Shown here: positions 48,961-61,179 of the stretch, piece after piece
How positions within the stretch are numbered: position 1 is the stretch's first letter
How the letters are laid out: every line of letters starts with the position of its first letter
Assembly (NCBI GenBank): GCA_964017065.1
Contig: OZ024784.1
Span: forward strand, 1,486,598 to 1,550,597
Source of the DNA: Haliclona indistincta
Lineage: Eukaryota; Porifera; Demospongiae; Haplosclerida; Chalinidae
Length of the DNA: 64,000 nt
Direction of reading: 5' to 3'
The notes under the pieces: generated by a model
Database searches by the model: none
What the model saw: only the letters and a program-made list of their open reading frames with translations
What the model was told of the DNA's origin: nothing
Translations under genes and position numbers: made by a program

Positions 48961-49257
48961 GGTGACCATGTCAACTATTGAGCCTTCCAGCTCGATTCTA
49001 CCAACTGCTGCAACTGATTCTATCGTTCTTGAGATTGTTGTGCCAGTATTGTTCTTCATAGTCTTAATACTAGTAGTTGTTGCTGTAGTAGTATTCTATC
49101 TGAGGTATGTAATAAATAACATGCATTTAATGCAAATTATGCTTTCTTCACATCATATCACAGCATTCGTGCTGCTAGAGCAAGAAGTATACTGCAGTCA
49201 AAAGCAAACAAGCCTGATGAAGGTCTTGAATTGAGTCAAGTAGATCCAGAAAACTGA

Positions 49258-49884
49258 AAAATGCTTTTAATTTTTTATCTCCTCATGAATATTTTGCATG
49301 ACCATTAAATAATTTACAGTCATTAAGAATTATTCACATGTGATAGTTTTTATACCATAAAAAACCTGTCAATTAACTGAGCCCAGATAGGCAAGGTCAC
49401 GTGTAATTGCTAACGTAGGCATCTCTTTCCTAAACCAAAATACAACTCATCTTTTTCATGCATCTTATGGGGCAATTTGGCTGGTAAGTTTGTTGCTAAA
49501 TGAATAGTTCTGATGAAGAGCCTTTGTATAAGCCACTGACATCTGCCCCTTTTAGTTTTTGCAGTACAGAGAGATGAAGACAGAGATTTGAAAATGTAAA
49601 TAATTTGCGGCTGTGGTGCACAAACTCTGGCTGCAATACACACACATGTCATTCAATCACTGTAACAGCAGATAAATTGTTTCAGCTATTTTCAGTAAAT
49701 TGTTCTTGAATATTGCTTGCCTTCATCTGGAGTGTGAACAATGCACATCTGAGCTCGATATCATGTACTATAGCGCGATGGCAATCTGTCATGCATACAG
49801 AGTTTTTGTACATCCCAAAGCATTAGTGATTGTTAGTGGGCGTGTCAACGTTTCGTAGGAAGTTTGAATGAGCAGTGGGCCTGG
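49258..49884. other. Spacer downstream of copy B, no feature seen
   Basis: AT-rich; should include the copy B 3' UTR. No recognisable coding sequence. Confidence 0.4.
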
Positions 49885-50870
49885 TCAGTAACTGACTTGA
49901 ATTTCTGTGGATTCTAGGCAACGATCTTGCATGGACAGGAGCATCGGGCATAATGATAAGACCTTTGTTAATCTTGAAGAGAGTGGTTGGCTTAAGTTAT
50001 ACTGATGTCTCTGCGCATGAGAAGGCACTTGGTATACACTGAGGTGACTGAGGAGATCGTCATAGTTGGCCTTCCATTGTTTTGTAGCAGCCTTGAGAGC
50101 AAATTTTTGAACATTTTCTAGCTTGTTAATAAGATTGATCTGATGAGGTTCCCATGCACACAACTGCTGCATACTCAAGGTGAGGTCGAACATGAGACAG
50201 GTAGAGACTCCCAATGAAAGAAAGTATTGCAACCAGCATATTACCTGTAGAGTGATTGTAACGGACTCAAACCAAACTTTAATTGCAACAAGAACACAAC
50301 TGCTCCACAAGCAGAAAACAACTGGCTTAAATAGCCTATCTAGCTTCTAGACTGTTCTTAACACCCTAGTCTAGCATAAAACACTACATACAGAAATAAA
50401 CAGCACAGCATAAAACACTATATACAAAAAGGACAACACTCTATACAACCAAAGAAACACTTACAACACAATAGCCAACACTCTATACATTAAAAAAAAC
50501 ATCAGTCCAGCCTAGCATCCTTTACAGTGATCAGTACAGAAAACCAATTTGCTGCCTAGCTTTCATACAAACCTCATCAATTTACAAAGACCAATTGAGA
50601 GACGAGGTTATCCAAACTCCTAGATATTGCATGAGTCAACTATGTCTAAGGGAGAGCTGTCAACAACAATGGGAGAGGATGGCAAGGTGGGAGAACACTT
50701 TCTGGAGATGATCATGAATTTGCATATTTTTGAATTAAATTAAAACAAATTATCATTAGACTAGACGCGCGTCTAGTCAATCAACATCATTTTGAAGAGC
50801 AGCGAAGTCAGCATGGGAGTTAACCTGGCAATATAGCATCATAATCATCTGCATAAAGCGATAGAGTACC
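49885..50870 (-). pseudogene. Decayed non-LTR retrotransposon (reverse transcriptase) fragment
   Basis: On the minus strand, near 50860-50810, the sequence reads LYADDYDAILPG, carrying the YADD box of LINE-type reverse transcriptases. Further on, 50230-49885 reads WEPHQINLINKLENVQKFA, the usual end of such domains. Frames shift and stops occur between them. About 300 bp of unrelated AT-rich DNA (about 50270-50580) seems to interrupt the element. Not functional. Confidence 0.75.
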
Positions 50871-51356
50871 CGATGTGAGGTATCCGAATAATATCGTTTA
50901 TACAGAAATTATAGTTGTTGTGAGCAGTGCATCTGATATCTATTTAAGCCCAAAACATGAGTATTTCCAGGAAACAGTGATTTTTGTTCCTAACAGATAG
51001 ACTGCATTCTGCTTGTTAACATGAAAACAAAATATGTAGTAGTTATTCCATGCCTACCAGGTGTGTATACCATATACACGAGGTATTGGGGTTTATTAAC
51101 ACAATACCAAGTGTAAATACCAGGTGGGCATGGGATAGGTGACTTGTATCATAGCAACCATTGACATAATTAATGAGGTCAATCGTTTATGAGGTCCCAT
51201 TAGTATCAGCATGAAAGCTGTGTATAAGAAGCGAGCATACCTAGCCCAGCCTCACCTTCGGTATGGGTGAACCACTACCCACCGAAGCTTCTCCCGCAGT
51301 CAATACTGCTTACTGTGTGGAGTGAGTCATCTGACTCTATTAGTGGCTTTACCGCT
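50871..51356. other. Spacer with weak inverted repeat
   Basis: Around 51050-51130 CCATGCCTACCAGGTG and CACCTGGTATTT-like segments face each other imperfectly. No gene seen. Confidence 0.35.
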
Positions 51357-51405
51357 GGGGATTTTCCCTGTATACCCACCCGGTGGGTATACAGGGAAAA
51401 TCCCC
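51357..51405. repeat. Perfect 24 bp-arm palindrome
   Basis: Arms begin GGGGATTTTCCCTG and end CAGGGAAAATCCCC with a single central base at 51381; all 24 pairs match. It could extrude as a cruciform or be the core of a tiny MITE. Outside any gene. Confidence 0.93.
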
Positions 51406-51894
51406 ATTGCAGGGATACATACGATATATTTCCCTAACGGTGCCTTTGATCTTAGAGGCTACTATGATACAAGATGTATTAGAGTTGCAAAAGGGCAGGT
51501 ATGGTTGTTAACATGATAGTGTTCTAAACATGCATGTCTTGTAGAAATTTTGAAAATGCTGCAATCTGATTGGGCTGCACCAAATCTGCAGTAGAACAAT
51601 TAGGGTGAAAGTGTGACACCCAACCTCCCATTAAGGCTGAGGTCGGGCCTCGCCCAACTAGTCATGAAGTAGGTTGATATATCCTTAAGCAGAAAAGGGT
51701 CCCAGCTAGACTCGAGAACGAGAAGCATATCAATAAAAGAAGTATACAAGAGTGACAAGCATGGGGGTTGAACAGAAATGAAAGCGCCTGTATAAAAGAC
51801 TCACAAGTTCGCTTATTTTGCTTTTCACTTGTTAGTGACTACGGTCTTGCACATGGTGAATGTGGGACAACCCCTAGTTATGATAGTGTAACTA

Positions 51895-52072
51895 AGTGGA
51901 ACCTCTCTAAGGCGGGCACCATTGGGACCAACAGAATCGTCCACTATAGAGAGGGTGTCCTCTGGTCAGGGGTTTATCATAAATTATGTGGGTTATATTT
52001 GGGATTCAATAAGCGTCCATTATAGAGATGTTGTCCGTTGGAGAGGGGTGTCCGCTATGGGGGGTTCCACTG
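51895..52072. mobile_element. Short MITE, GTGGAACC family
   Basis: Starts AGTGGAACCTCTCTAAGG and ends GGGGGGTTCCACT. Related to 14875-15032. Lies 110 bp upstream of integrin C and may contribute to its promoter region. Confidence 0.7.
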
Positions 52073-52181
52073 AATGTAGCTCGTGAATATCATTATTGAG
52101 CGCAAAGGGGTCCACGCGGAAAGCGCACTATCCTAGATCCGCCAGGACCGCCACTGTATTCCTTGTACATCTATTTCAGCA

Positions 52182-55100
52182 ATGGCCAGGGCTGTCGAGC
52201 TGTGTCTGCTAATGCTGTGCGGGGCAGCTGTTGCTCTGAACACCATGGACACGTTCAAACCCATAGCAAGACTCTCTCCTGCACGCGGTGCGACAGATAG
52301 AGATGAATTCGGATTTTCGGTGGTAGCCCACAAAATGAGCAGCACTGCAACAGGATTCACTGATACACTAGCCAACACAGTGTGAGGTTTTTTAAAACGC
52401 TGAAACTGCGATTCGTTAATTATTCGAAGTGTGGAGTTGGTAGTTCCTGCACTTTTTCTTTCTATAGCATCATAGTAGGAGCTCCATTAGGAAGGTATCC
52501 TGGTGGACTTGATCTACCACTGAATTCCTCAGTCTGTGAGCTGTATGATTTATCACGTGGTGTAACGAGAAACATAACTACACTCACTGATGAGGAGATC
52601 AGAGAGTGCTACATTCGTACTGGACTGGTCTATACTTGTCCTCTTACCGGAACTGGTGGGTGTGGTCCTACACTGGGTAACATGAATGCAACGGGACCTG
52701 ATGGTGCTCTGTTTGATCGTGTTGGTGAGTGATATGACAGAATTGGTCTTAGATGGTGAGAACTGGCCTGCCTGATATTTGGGACAATTTGTGTTCGTTT
52801 CTTCATTATGTATGTGACCAAAAATTCCGCCTTGCAACTCAAAAGATCATCAAAAAATAGCTCTTCATTGTCTGTATTTCAAAGACTGCATAGAACATTG
52901 CAGTAATTGTCAGTTTTTCAGTTCGGTAACAGCACTATACTAACATGTGTTCGCTTAGTGTTGTGCATGAGCCTGAGTGAGAACAATGTTCTTGTAAAGA
53001 AGTCCTGTTTTTTACCATTTCAAAACTGTCAGTTGCATTAGTTATATACCGACTTATCGGTATAATTATAACTACCTGTCGTATAGCTGGCGGCTACCTT
53101 GCACCTAACACGACTTTATGCTTACCTCAGTAATTCATATTCTACAGGTAACATTATGCATTTCAATGACTTTGAACGACTAGTAATTCAACAAGATAAA
53201 GTAGACCAAAGGATGGGTAGCACATTGTTCAGCTCTGGAGAATTTTTTGTGGTGAGTACAGAATACTGATTTTTTCATAATCACCATTCATCATTCTATC
53301 GATCAGGCTTGTGCTCCATTCTGGCAGAAAATTGGACAAAGGCAGGACAGAGAAACACCTGTAGGTCTCTGTGCATTTTCTGGACGGAATCTGAGAGACT
53401 TTCAGTACACTAAACCATGCGGTAAGTAGGTCTATAATAATGGTAGTACCTAATAGCTATAATCCACAGTACCAATTGGTACCGGTAACAATGGACAAAG
53501 ATCTTATTGTATGTCTGGTCATAGTGCAGCCATCCTCAAGGTGAGTCTGTGATTGATATTCTAGCTTGAGCTAGAAGTCAGGTGTACCACAAACAGAAAT
53601 TTCGTATTCATAAATAATTTATGAATTTTATATGCAAAAATTGCAGTCATGGAACAATATGCTAAATATTTACATGGCGAAAATATACACGTTTACAGCT
53701 GGTTTGCAGTATATGCTTGACCTATTCACTCACTCAACGCAGGGATCTCAACTGAATGACTCTGTTCTAGGTGTCACTACTCCTGGACGATATCGATACA
53801 CTGGTGGTGTGTACTACTATGAGAACCTCAATACAACAGAACCACAATCTACTGTGATGAGGGAGTCACAGCTAGGACTGACCAGACTTCATACAACAAG
53901 AGCTAGAGTTGATGATGATCTGGACATACCACTATCAGATCCATTGAACGTACCAAATGTAGATGATTCCCAATATGGTAAGAATGTGGGTGGAGTTTAG
54001 GCATTATGAACATACACTAGAGACAGAATAAACACAGTGAAGGTGGTGCAAGATAAAGCTTCTCTATTGTATCATGACTCTAAAATTACTCCATTATCAT
54101 GGCGCAGGTTTTACTGCTGTTCCTGGAAGATTCAGTGGACCAGCATCTTCAGAACGTGAGTTGAAATTAGTGGTCATGGAGAAATAAGAAATGAAGCGAA
54201 ACATCCCTATTGCACAGCTAGCTCAACAGCATTATGTGCTCTAGCTCTATAGCACACTTATGCTCTATTAATCACTGGACTAAATTACTGGACTGTCCTT
54301 TACTTTAGCATGATAAAAAGCAAATTGGACAGACGCTTACGTCCATGCAAGCAGGTCTTGTACGTTGCTTTGGCCAAGCAATGCAGCCTATTCAGAAGAA
54401 CCTGATGATTTGATTGAGCTACAAGTTAGTGTGTCTCGTGCATGAAGTCTCGATCAATGTTACGCCTACTTGGTTACGCTCCTCTGAGACAGAGTGAGTG
54501 AGCAGAAACACATCGAAAGAGCTCGTGGATAAACGTTACAGCAAGCAGTCGCACTCCTGAGACCATAGCTAGTGTGAGTGTACACAAGGCGGGTTTATGA
54601 GCTTAGCAAAGCCTCACAAAGAAACTAGCATTAACTTAGCAGCACCGTTCAGGCTTTGCTGAGATTGCAAAATAAGCCTTGTGTAGACTTACCTTTGGTC
54701 TCAGGAGTGGGACTGTTTTTGCTGTAACGTTCGTCCAAAAGCTCTATCGGTATTTCTGCTCACTCACTCTGACTCGGTGTAACCAAGTAGGTGTAACCGA
54801 GTAGGCGTAACCGTGTAACATCGATTGAGACGCACTAACTCTGTATTTCCTGCTCAATCAATTCATTAGGTTATTTTGAATAGGCTGGCTTATTAGCTTG
54901 GCCAAACAAGACCTGCTTGAGTGGGTATAGGCATCAGTCCAATTTTCTTTTTATCATGCTAAAAGTCAGTCAGACCCCAGTACTAGTAGTCCAGACACCA
55001 GTACTAGTAGTCCAGACCCCAGTACTAGTAGTCCAGACCCCAGTACTAGTAGTCCAGACCCCAGTACTAGTAGTCCAGACCCCAGTAATAGTAGTCCAGA

Positions 55101-58100
55101 CACCAGTACTAGTAGTCCAGACACCAGTACTAGTAGTCCAGACCCCAGTACTAGTAGTCCAGACCCCAGTACTAGTAGTCCAGACCCCAGTACTAGTAGT
55201 CTAGACCCCAGTACTAATAGTCCAGACACCAGTACTAGTAGTCCAGACACCAGTACTAGTAGTCCAGACCCCAGTAATAATAGTCCAGACACCAGTACTA
55301 GTAGTCCAGACCCCAGTACTAGTAGTCCAGACACCAGTACTAGTAGTCCAGACCCCAGTACTAGTAGTCCAGACCCCAGTACTAGTAGTCCAGACACCAG
55401 TACTAGTAGTCCAGACCCCAGTACTAGTAGTCTAGACACCAGTACTAGTAGTCCAGACACCAGTACTAGTAGTCTAGACCCCAGTACTAGTAGTCCAGAC
55501 ACCAGTACTAGTAGTCCAGACACCAGTACTAGTAGTCCAGACCCCAGTACTAGTAGTCCAGACACCAGTACTAGTAGTCCAGACCCCAGTACTAGTAGTC
55601 CAGACACCAGTACTAGTAGTCCAGACCCCAGTACTAGTAGTCCAGACACCAGTACTAGTAGTCTAGACACCAGTACTAGTAGTCTAGACACCAGTACTAG
55701 TAGTCCAGACACCAGTACTAGTAGTCTAGTCCAGACACCAGTCGCCAGAACTTGAGTTGACTGATGATAGCTGTATAAAGAATTCATGATAGTTATGTTA
55801 TGGTGATTGAGTACATAAATTATCAATTATCAATTGTCACTGCATATAGAGCTTGGGCAAATTCAATATTACTATCTATGGGCAATGGAACATCCTGTAC
55901 ATGCATGTACCAATGTCAATATGACATGAACTCACTGGACAGCAAAATGAAATTTGCAAAAACGCAAATTCTTGAGTCATTTGGCTTAGCTAAAGATTTT
56001 TACTATGTTATTCATTCAAAATGCAAAGGTTCTCTTGTACCCCCTTTGCCTGTTTAGTCTTGTTTGTTTTTGTTTGTTTGTTATGTGTGTAGTTATGTTG
56101 TTGGTTTTTGTTGTTTTTTATTCTGTATACTTTGCCTTAATTGGTTCATTTGCTAGTACTGTTTTGTTGTATACAATGTCATTATAAATTTTTGGAAAAT
56201 TGAACAGACCTCGTGCTGCATTTTATTTTCGAGCGCATGCCTAAAATTAAATGGCTGTTACTCAATCAAACATTATTAAAAGGTGATAAAACTTTCTATA
56301 CAATGATGTTCGATCATTCTTCTTGTTGTATAAAAAATTTCTAAGTGTTTGTGCTACATTTTAGCTGAGAAGCTACCACTTGATTACAGGCATGCGCTCG
56401 AAAATAAAATGCAGCACGAGGTCCCTTTTCTAATGCACTGTCACATAATTTATTACAAAATTGAACATTTAACTTAACAGTTTCATGTTGATAACCATGT
56501 TAAGCTACTTTTGCAGTGTAACCTAATGCATACATGATTCAGTTATAGTAGCGCAAATTTCATCTTGATTGTCATTGATCAACAGATTTCTATGTATCCT
56601 CTCCTCAATATAAGGATTCTAGTACTGATCCTATAGGAAGGGTAAGAATACTGTTCTATAATCACTAATTAACTAGTAATTCGCAGGTTTATGTGGTGAC
56701 TGATTTTGAGGCAATTCCAACTGTTGCTATCGATGGTGAAGAGGTATGTAAGACTTGTCACATTACAATACCTTCTCCTTCTCTCTCAGTTTGGAGAGTA
56801 CTTTGGTTACTCACTAGCTGCTCCAGACCTCAATGGAGATGGGTGAGTGAGTGAGACTGTGTTACTCCATCACTCCACTCCTCTCTCCTCAGCTATGATG
56901 ATATGGTGGTGGGTGCTCCCATGTACTCTAAAACCGGTTTACCAGAGTTGGGTCGTATCTTCATTCTGTACAATAATGCGGTGAGTGCAATGACCTGTGT
57001 ACTACCAGACGCAAGTGTGTGATTTGAACCAAATCTCTCAATCAGGGACAATCATTCACAAAGAATGGAACTGTGGAGGGCAATGTGGGATTAGGACGTT
57101 TCGGTCACTCGTTGACAAGTCTAGGAGACTTGAACAATGATGGTTGTGACGGTGAGCATGCATTTACCAGTTGTGATGATGTGTGTTCAATGGTGGATTG
57201 TACTACAGATATTGCTGTTAGTGCTCCATTTGATGAAGGAGGAAAAGTGTTCATTTACTATGGATCTAAGGAGACAGGAATCAACTCCACCGTACAGCAG
57301 GCAAGTTTGTTGTGGGTCGAGTGAAGTGGTGTTGACAGTGTGGCCATGCACATGCAGACAATCACAGCTGAGCAGATGACCAATCAGGTGACCAACTTGA
57401 CCAGCAGCATTACTGTGTTTGGTTTCAGTCTGGATGGGAAGGTTGATGTTGATGACAACCAATACAGAGGTGACACAACTCAGTGAGAAGTGATTGATTG
57501 TATTACACACTCATGCACAGATTTGGTAGTCAGTGCTCTTGGTACTACCAATACTAATGGACAAGCTGTGTTTGTACTGAGGTAAGACATGACTAGCTCT
57601 CTGACTCCAATTACCCAATTGTCTTCCATTCCTAGGTCCTTCCCAGTGGCTACTGTATCTCTGAACATCACAGACTTCCCAGCTGAAGTCATTCGTGAGA
57701 CTAAGAACTGCAATATAAATGGAGTCATGACAGCTTGGTACGATGTTCTTTGCATATATCACCAGGCATTATCCTCTCTTCTATAACAGTTTCAATGTTA
57801 GCTTGTGTGGTAACTTCACTGGTAGAGGATTGACCAGTATCAGTAAGTGACTTTTAGTCTAGATATATAGCTCATGCATGACTGTGCTATTCAGGTCCTA
57901 AGTATAGGCTGAATGAGAATGTTGTCCGCGGTGGAAGGCAACGATTATTTTTTGATCAGTCAAACAATGGGAGCAACAGCATCACAGGCACTTTCAATAT
58001 TCCAAATGTTGGTCAGGAGTCTTGTCGATCAATCACAGTATATATCAGAGTAAGACAACACACACTGATACTAGACCACTGTCACTTTATATTATGCTGT

Positions 58101-60318
58101 TTGCAGAATGATTTAACTCCTGATCAAGCACTTCAACCAATGAGCTTCACCTTCTCACTGCTTCCATTTGAACGCTCACAGTCTCCAGTGGATACTAACT
58201 TCCAGCCTGACAACCTTGTGACCTTGCCTGCCATTGATAGCTCACCAATCACTGCAACAGTATGTCTACATGTAATTCAGTCCAGAGGGATAATTTTTCT
58301 CATTTAGATTCCTTTTGCACTGAACTGTGGAGATGATGATATCTGCACATCCGATCTTGTATTGGAATTTGTAGGTGTAACTTATTTGTAAGTTTGAAGC
58401 AAAGTATATTAGTTTTATATAATCATTGCCTTTACATTTTATAGTGAAAACAATGGCAATGTTAGTAATGCCAATTCCCTCACTGCTGGTGATGTAAATC
58501 GAGTGTCAGTCAGTTTAGACATCAGTAATAATGGAGAAGATGCATTCAGACCTGTACTATCATTCGAACTGCCGGCTGTTTTCGTCAACCCTTCCATTCA
58601 AAATGTGAGCAATTTATTGTGCTGTCATGATAACAATATGTATGTTTTATCAGCTGGTAGCAAATTGTAGAAGGGGAGTCATGTCTCCAGCTAATACAGT
58701 GAACTACACCTGTACTGGGTTTCCTAACCCTTTGTCAAGATCAGCTTTGGTAAATCAAATTATTTATGAATCGTCTCTTTAATTAGCAATTTTGTCAATT
58801 TCAGAAAACCAATATACAGCTAACATGGCAAGTGTCTCCTACCAACATACGAGGGGATGAAGGATCCTTTAGTATTCCAATTCGGTTCAGAGTCAATGAA
58901 GTGTCTCAGAATAGAGAGAATGATACCACTATGGGCGATAACAATGTGACTGTTAGCATCCCTATCAGTGCTATCGCTAAAGTAGCTATGAGAATGTAAG
59001 CAAAATCAAAAATTAAATTATTTGTATTGAGAACTCTTTCCATATAGCCCTCAGCGAACAATTAACTACCTAGGGAACCTCACCGAGCTTTCTGACAATT
59101 CACAAATCAGTCCCGAATTTCCTAGAAATTTTTTGCAGTACACTGTTCGTAACATGGGACCTTCAACAATATTCAATGCTAGTCTGACCATTCTACTGCC
59201 GGTCATAGTCCCAAACCAACAGGATCGATACTACCTCTATCCACTCAACATTACTGTATGCCTTTCATGACTGTATTTTCTTATGTACTTTACTCTGCAC
59301 TTCCTGCCTGCAGGCAACTCCATCTCAGTCCATCATTTGTAACCAATCACTGATCAATCCTGAGAACATCGATATCAATGCTCGTCGTCGCAGAAGTACT
59401 GCAGGCACACTTAATAGATATGCTAGACAAGCTGCTCCCATTGTGAGAACATCACTGGTAAGTGTTAATGGTCAGGAAAATTTAATACATTATTATTTGT
59501 TATCTAGAGCTGCTTGTCAGATCCTACTTTGTGTCAAGAGATGACTTGTCAAATCGCAAATTTAACTAGTTCCTCATCAGCAACCATTGCTATACAGGTT
59601 CTCTTGGATGAGCGTTTCTACCTAGTGAGTTATCTTGCACTGTACTATGTTAGTAACTACACCAGCATGAAAGTGTTGTGTGTACTCATGCAGCGAGTGC
59701 ATACCGTACTCATACACGTCAATGCGAATTTTGCATGTTTTCATGACTTTTCACCATTCTTGCAGAATATGGACCAGACCTTCATGTTAGAGACCACTGC
59801 TAGAGCAGTGATTGAGGACAGCTTCATTGATACAAGTGGTTCCACTCTAGAATCCTCAGTGAGTAACTTACATGTGATCCAATCTGACTTCCTTCATGTT
59901 TGATTCCCGCAGACAACTCTTAGAATAACAAAAACCTCTTCTCTACCTCCTGGACCAACAATACCTTTGCTTGAGATCATACTACCAATAGTCTTTGGTC
60001 TTATATTTCTTATCATTCTTGCTATCATTCTATATGCTGTAAGTAGCCATCGACCTAAGTTTCATTGCACTTTACAATTTACCATCTCATTTCTGTATTT
60101 TGCATTCTGCTATGTGTCTGGGATGATTTAATTTTTTTCTGCAGTGTGGATTCTTCCGACGCAAGCAGATTAAGAAAGCAGGAGAAGAAGCTCAGAATGA
60201 TGATTTTGAAGCGTTTGACAAGAACCCGTTCAATCAGCCTAAACTGACAGCAGCAAATCCTGTCAGTGATGAAGAACCTGCTGAGCAAGTTGAGAAACCA
60301 GCGTCAACAGAGGATTAA
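52182..60318 (+). CDS. Integrin alpha subunit, copy C
   Basis: Starts MARAVELCLLMLCGAAVALN at 52182. Exon 2 (52468-52724) and exon 3 are in frame. Propeller exons continue to 54108-54155, then a 2.43 kb intron holds a fold-back element, a 21 bp minisatellite and a MITE. Coding resumes at 56586 (FYVSSPQYKDSSTDPIGR) and is nearly identical to copy A from about 56687 to the stop at 60316. FG-GAP loops, the RRRRS furin-type site near 59390, the membrane helix, CGFFRRKQ and NPFNQP are all kept. The 5' half is instead closest to copies B and D. This is an intact integrin alpha, provided the long intron is spliced. Confidence 0.87.
54303..54963. mobile_element. Fold-back element in copy C intron, complete ends
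   Basis: Left end TTAGCATGATAAAAAGCAAATTGG and right end CCAATTTTCTTTTTATCATGCTAA are inverted repeats. Internal segments match the elements at 44880-45445 and 63490-64000. The minisatellite begins directly after the right end. Confidence 0.8.
54968..55743. repeat. 21 bp minisatellite, about 37 units, in copy C intron
   Basis: Unit CCAGACCCCAGTACTAGTAGT with a common variant CCAGACACC and rarer TCTAGAC or AATA changes. The period is a multiple of three and several frames lack stops, so long artificial ORFs appear on both strands; they are not genes. Each unit has the palindrome ACTAGT. Confidence 0.95.
56207..56423. mobile_element. 217 bp MITE with perfect 36 bp terminal inverted repeats
   Basis: Begins GACCTCGTGCTGCATTTTAT and ends ATAAAATGCAGCACGAGGTC; the first 36 bases pair perfectly with the last 36. 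No clear target-site duplication was found. Perfect ends suggest recent activity. Confidence 0.88.
57152..57208 (+). other. 57 bp frame-preserving intron in calcium loop (copy C)
   Basis: Same as 38535-38591; stop-free and divisible by three. Confidence 0.7.
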
Positions 60319-61179
60319 CTGTCTTTGTATACATGCATGTGTGTTTATAAAGCTATTATAGTTTAGTGAAAATAACAATTATTATTATATCTAATAGTTC
60401 ATTCATTCCAATTGCTATGGTTATAATTTCCTAAAGGAAAGGAAGAGGATTGGTAAGGAAGAGAATTCCGCATTTGTCAGTTGCACGTCGTCGCAGCAAG
60501 CCGCTGAAGTGAGACTTCAGTGTATCTTGTGAGGTGTGGCTCACATGTAGGCGTGTCAGCGAAGCAGGCGTACGTGGCTCACTGCAAGTGCATGCAATCC
60601 GATGCAATCTCCATCCCGTCTTGTTTCCTTACTTTTGCAAGCACTATCCCATCTTGTTCCCTTCCTTTTTGAAGCTTTGTTCCTTTAATTTTGCAAGTGT
60701 CATCCAGCACTTTTCAGTTTTTATTAAACTTTTTACTTTACTTTAATATTTATATGCGCTGCTTGATTGCGTGATACCCATATATAGTTTGCTTGCCGAC
60801 TGCAGTCTGCAGATTTGAGGATGGGAGGGATTTAGCAGAAAGAAAATGTGATTTAGTAGGCGGTGAGAGTCCGAGCTTGGCAATTTTGCGGCGGCTAGTA
60901 GAGAAAAGAGGTAGACTTATAGAAGCAGCAAGAAGAAAGAGGAATAATAAATATGATACCAGCTTTTAAGCCAAAGTTTAGACTAAGTCCAAAAAACTGG
61001 ACCTGTTCTATAGAACGGGAGTCACCCGAAGATGGAGGAGAAAAGATGGCTTGCTCCTGCTCGCTCATGTTTCGTCATTGCCTGCCTTTGTTTGTTTGTC
61101 TAAATAGTAATCATCGATTGTTGTTATACTGGCACCTGAGGTTTAGGTCAAGGGCTAAAGTACTGTACATGTATTTGCG
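60319..61179. other. Integrin C-D spacer, duplicate of 41704-42546
   Basis: Differs from the A-B spacer by scattered substitutions and small indels only. Contains the presumed promoter of copy D. Confidence 0.7.

Larger units (their letters stand above)
42547..49257 (+). pseudogene. Integrin alpha copy B, two 5' frameshifts and divergent tail
   Basis: Starts MAMAVELCLLMLCGAAVALN. Exon 2 (42841-43102) is 262 bp where copies C and D are 257 bp: GTAAC is duplicated at 43050-43059, giving TGA at 43061. Exon 3 (43595-43699) is 105 bp where A, C and D are 104 bp, with seven T instead of six. The two indels sum to +6, so later exons regain frame, but the TGA precedes the second. Downstream exons are intact: FG-GAP repeats, RRRRS near 48415, a Thr-rich stalk, a helix (EIVVPVLFFIVLILVVVAVVV). 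The tail is unlike copy A: IRAARARS follows the helix and GFFRR is missing. It may be a recent pseudogene, or a functional divergent gene if the indels are assembly errors. Confidence 0.7.

Noticed and set aside
54966..55826. Long open frames on both strands with heptapeptide repeats
   Set aside because: They arise from a 21 bp minisatellite whose period is a multiple of three; located in an intron, no start context or domain.
55800..56057. 85-residue ORF in the copy C intron
   Set aside because: No recognisable domain, no splice support, flanked by repeats; left unannotated.
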